Assembly (NCBI GenBank): GCA_023410295.1
Contig: JAEYPY010000014.1
Coordinates: 1 to 8,033, forward strand
Direction of reading: 5' to 3'
Origin: Pseudomonadota bacterium
Lineage (GTDB): Bacteria > Pseudomonadota > Alphaproteobacteria > Caulobacterales > Aquidulcibacteraceae
DNA: 8,033 bases
Below the pieces are notes generated by a model. The model was given only the letters and a program-made list of their open reading frames with translations, searched no databases and had not been told where the DNA came from. The translations under genes were made by a program, and so were the position numbers. Of this stretch, positions 6,252 to 8,033 are shown piece after piece; positions within the stretch are counted from its first letter, which is position 1, and each line of letters begins with the position of its first letter.

Positions 6252-7325
6252 TTACTGGCCGAGCTTGTGCGCGAAGCCGTCAACTGGCAGCGGCACGGGC
6301 TCGTTGTTGAGGTCGAGCACGGCGATGCCCGCGCCCTCCTCGACCCAGCCAATGCGCGAGAGCCGCAGCGCTCGGCCTCCTTCCGCGGCCGCAATGGTTT
6401 CGCGCAAAGACGCGGGCGCGGTCAAGAGCACGACGTAATCGTCGCCGCCGGTAATGAGCTTGCGGAAATCGCCGCCGGTGAACGCCCAGCGCTGCGCTGG
6501 GATCGAGAATGGAATCTGGTTCGCGGCAATCTTGATGGCGACACCAGACGCGGTTGCGAGTTTGCGCGCGTCGCTCACCAAGCCATCCGAGACATCCATC
6601 GAGGCGTTGGCGAATCTGGCGACAAGCTCAGCGCACTCTGGCCGTACGAACGGCGAGAGGTAGGTCGACATCAGCCAAGCGGCGTCCAGGTCGAAATCTT
6701 CACCCGGCAGCTTCATGTAGTCCGGCATTTCGCCCGCCATGGCGCGCGAATCCGCCTGCGCTTGCGCCTCGTCGCGCCCGCGCCGGATGTCGGCGAGCGA
6801 CATGGCGCCTGAGCGCAGCTGGAGCCCCATCCAAGCTGAGCCAATCTCGCCGCCCGCGAGCCACACATCATCACCTGATTTTGCATCGGCGCGCGATGGC
6901 GTGCGCTCGCCGAGCGGCGTGCCGAACAGAGTGATTGAGATGGCGAGCGGCCCCGGCGTTGAGGTGGTGTCGCCGCCGATCAGCGCGATGCCGAAGTGCT
7001 TCAGATCGCGGCCCAACGCCTCGGCAAATACCGAGATCTCCGCGGACGGCCGCGTGTTGGGCCAGATGAGGCTGAGAAGCGCCGCGGTCGGCTTGGCGCC
7101 TTTGGCGACAATGTCCGACACGTTCACGCGTAGCGCCTTCATCGCCACCGTCTCGACGGGATCGCCGGCGAGAAAGTGCACGCCTTCGACGACCGCATCT
7201 GTGGTCACAACCAGCGCCCCTTGCGCCTCCAGCACCGCCACATCGTCCATAAGCGCGCGCGCGCCCGCGCTCTCGGCGAGCGGTGCAAACAAGGTGCGGA
7301 TCACATCGAATTCGTCAGCTGACAT
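6252..7325 (-). CDS. thiL: Thiamine-monophosphate kinase
   Basis: ThiL phosphorylates thiamine monophosphate with ATP to give thiamine diphosphate, the last step of the pathway. Family motifs are in order: MDDVAVL (26-32), TTDAVVEGVHF (41-51), RVNVSDIVAKGAKP (66-79), IGGDTT (116-121), MDVSDGL (243-249) and GGDDY (293-297). The acidic residues Asp27, Asp28, Asp43, Asp71, Asp119, Asp244 and Asp247 correspond to the metal and phosphate sites of the PurM-like fold. Differences from E. coli ThiL are a first motif with MDD in place of GDD, GGDDY in place of GGEDY, and Ser163 in the IGSAWMGL segment where GDSAAGL is usual. An extra stretch of about 30 residues lies between that segment and the DVSDGL motif, so the product has 357 residues where E. 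coli ThiL has about 325. There is no obvious ribosome site. The gene starts 18 bases after nusB, so coupling is likely. Confidence 0.95.
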   Translation of the reverse strand: MSADEFDVIRTLFAPLAESAGARALMDDVAVLEAQGALVVTTDAVVEGVHFLAGDPVETVAMKALRVNVSDIVAKGAKPTAALLSLIWPNTRPSAEISVFAEALGRDLKHFGIALIGGDTTSTPGPLAISITLFGTPLGERTPSRADAKSGDDVWLAGGEIGSAWMGLQLRSGAMSLADIRRGRDEAQAQADSRAMAGEMPDYMKLPGEDFDLDAAWLMSTYLSPFVRPECAELVARFANASMDVSDGLVSDARKLATASGVAIKIAANQIPFSIPAQRWAFTGGDFRKLITGGDDYVVLLTAPASLRETIAAAEGGRALRLSRIGWVEEGAGIAVLDLNNEPVPLPVDGFAHKLGQ

Positions 7326-7343
7326 TTGGCGCGCTTATGCGCC

Positions 7344-7802
7344 TTAAGCATCAGAACGCAAGTCACCCGCGCACGCATCGAGCGCGGCATTTATGAACGC
7401 CGGCTCGGGCCCCTCGAAGAAGGCTTTGGCGATCTCGACATATTCATCGATGACCACCGCCGTCGGTATGTCGCGCCGCTGCTCCAGCTCGGCTGCGCCC
7501 GCCCGCAGAATCGCACGCGCCACCGCGTCGATGCGTTCGAGGCGCCAGCCCTTGCTGAGATGGCGCGCGATGGCGCGGTCGAGCGTGGCTTGGCGTTCTA
7601 CGGCTTTCTCCACCACCAGCTTGAAGTGATCGAGATCGCCTTCGCTTTCGGTGTAGGTCGCCTCCGTTTCGCGCGGCAGCTTGCCGGCGCTGAAGTCAGT
7701 CAGCACATCGGCGGTCGAGGCGCCCGAGACTTCCATCTGGTAAAGCGCCTGCACCGCGCCCAAGCGGGCGGCGCGCCTCGCGGCGATCTCTTGCTGTTTC
7801 AT
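7344..7802 (-). CDS. nusB: Transcription antitermination factor NusB
   Basis: NusB binds boxA RNA together with NusE (ribosomal protein S10) and supports antitermination, chiefly on rRNA operons. The start at 7802 gives 152 residues, the usual size. The N-terminal Arg-rich helix ARRAARLGAVQALYQME (8-24) is the RNA-binding signature. RIDAVARAILRAGAAEL (90-106) and IPTAVVIDEYVEIAKAFF (112-129) are the conserved helices of the all-alpha fold, and the FINAALD end (136-142) is typical. The frame is open for 66 more codons upstream, but these lie over ribH and do not resemble NusB. The ATG overlaps the ribH stop as ATGA, so translation is probably coupled. No strong separate ribosome site is visible. 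The ribH-nusB-thiL order is widely conserved. Confidence 0.96.
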   Translation of the reverse strand: MKQQEIAARRAARLGAVQALYQMEVSGASTADVLTDFSAGKLPRETEATYTESEGDLDHFKLVVEKAVERQATLDRAIARHLSKGWRLERIDAVARAILRAGAAELEQRRDIPTAVVIDEYVEIAKAFFEGPEPAFINAALDACAGDLRSDA

Positions 7803-8033
7803 CGCGCGGTCTCGGCGAAACGGCGCTTCAGCGCGATCATGGCCAGCGCTGCGCGCGCGCTCTCGCCGCCTTTGTCGCCGCGCTTGGGGTCGGCGCGTTC
7901 TTCCGCCTGAGCCAAAGTGTTCACCGTCAGAATGCCGTAACCGATGGCAAGCCCTTCGCGGATCGATAGTTCCATCAAACCGCGTGCGCTTTCCCCGCAA
8001 ACATAATCGTAATGGCTGGTCTCGCCGCGCACG
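7799..8033 (-). CDS. ribH: 6,7-dimethyl-8-ribityllumazine synthase, C-terminal part (partial)
   Basis: RibH joins 5-amino-6-ribitylaminouracil with 3,4-dihydroxy-2-butanone 4-phosphate to form lumazine, the step before riboflavin synthase. The window holds the last 77 codons or so and cuts the gene at its edge. The GTG at 8032 is an internal Val codon, not the start. The fragment opens with RGETSHYDYVCGE, which contains the conserved catalytic His. It continues with the family's GYGILTVNTLAQAEERA helix-strand and KRGDKGGESA, which carries the conserved phosphate-binding region, and ends in a typical Ala-rich helix. The stop codon overlaps the nusB start by four bases (ATGA). Confidence 0.95.
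   Translation of the reverse strand, partial: VRGETSHYDYVCGESARGLMELSIREGLAIGYGILTVNTLAQAEERADPKRGDKGGESARAALAMIALKRRFAETAR

Noticed and set aside
7803..8000. A 66-codon N-terminal extension of NusB
   Set aside because: It overlaps ribH in another frame, has Arg-rich shadow composition, and NusB proteins start at the MKQQEIAARR-like N-terminus.

Overview
The window is GC-rich chromosomal DNA with a conserved housekeeping layout. It most likely comes from an alphaproteobacterium of the Caulobacterales / Hyphomonadaceae type. Three things point there. A ubiquinol-cytochrome c chaperone lies next to plsX-fabH-ihfA. A BamE-type lipoprotein has the alphaproteobacterial C-terminal motif. Two promoter-like sites fit the Caulobacter housekeeping consensus (TTGACGS, 10-14 bases, GCTANAWC). 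All genes but one are on the minus strand. I see no mobile element, CRISPR array, tRNA or rRNA gene, or base-composition break.

Right-hand block (8033 to 5741, minus strand): the end of ribH (lumazine synthase, riboflavin pathway), nusB (transcription antitermination), thiL (thiamine-phosphate kinase) and an unrecognised exported protein. The first two genes overlap by ATGA. The next gaps are 18 and 31 bases, so this reads as one operon. No clear terminator follows it.

Middle block (5740 to 3412, minus strand): hppA, a membrane proton-pumping pyrophosphatase with the residues of the potassium-independent subclass. It has its own candidate promoter and a GC-rich leader of about 100 bases. It converges on bamE (plus strand), and a strong hairpin with T-tracts on both sides separates the two genes as a bidirectional terminator.

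Left-hand block (2731 to 1, minus strand): a ubiquinol-cytochrome c chaperone (divergent from bamE), then plsX, fabH and the first ten codons of ihfA, which starts with GTG behind its own candidate promoter. plsX and fabH overlap by one base (TGATG). They supply acyl-phosphate for phospholipid synthesis and start fatty-acid chains, respectively. A YceD/DUF177 gene, which I recall between the chaperone and plsX in related genomes, is not here; only 94 noncoding bases separate them.

I found no convincing undescribed system. The points most worth a second look are the unassigned exported protein, the missing DUF177 gene, an insertion of about 30 residues in ThiL, and the pyrophosphatase subclass with its long leader.
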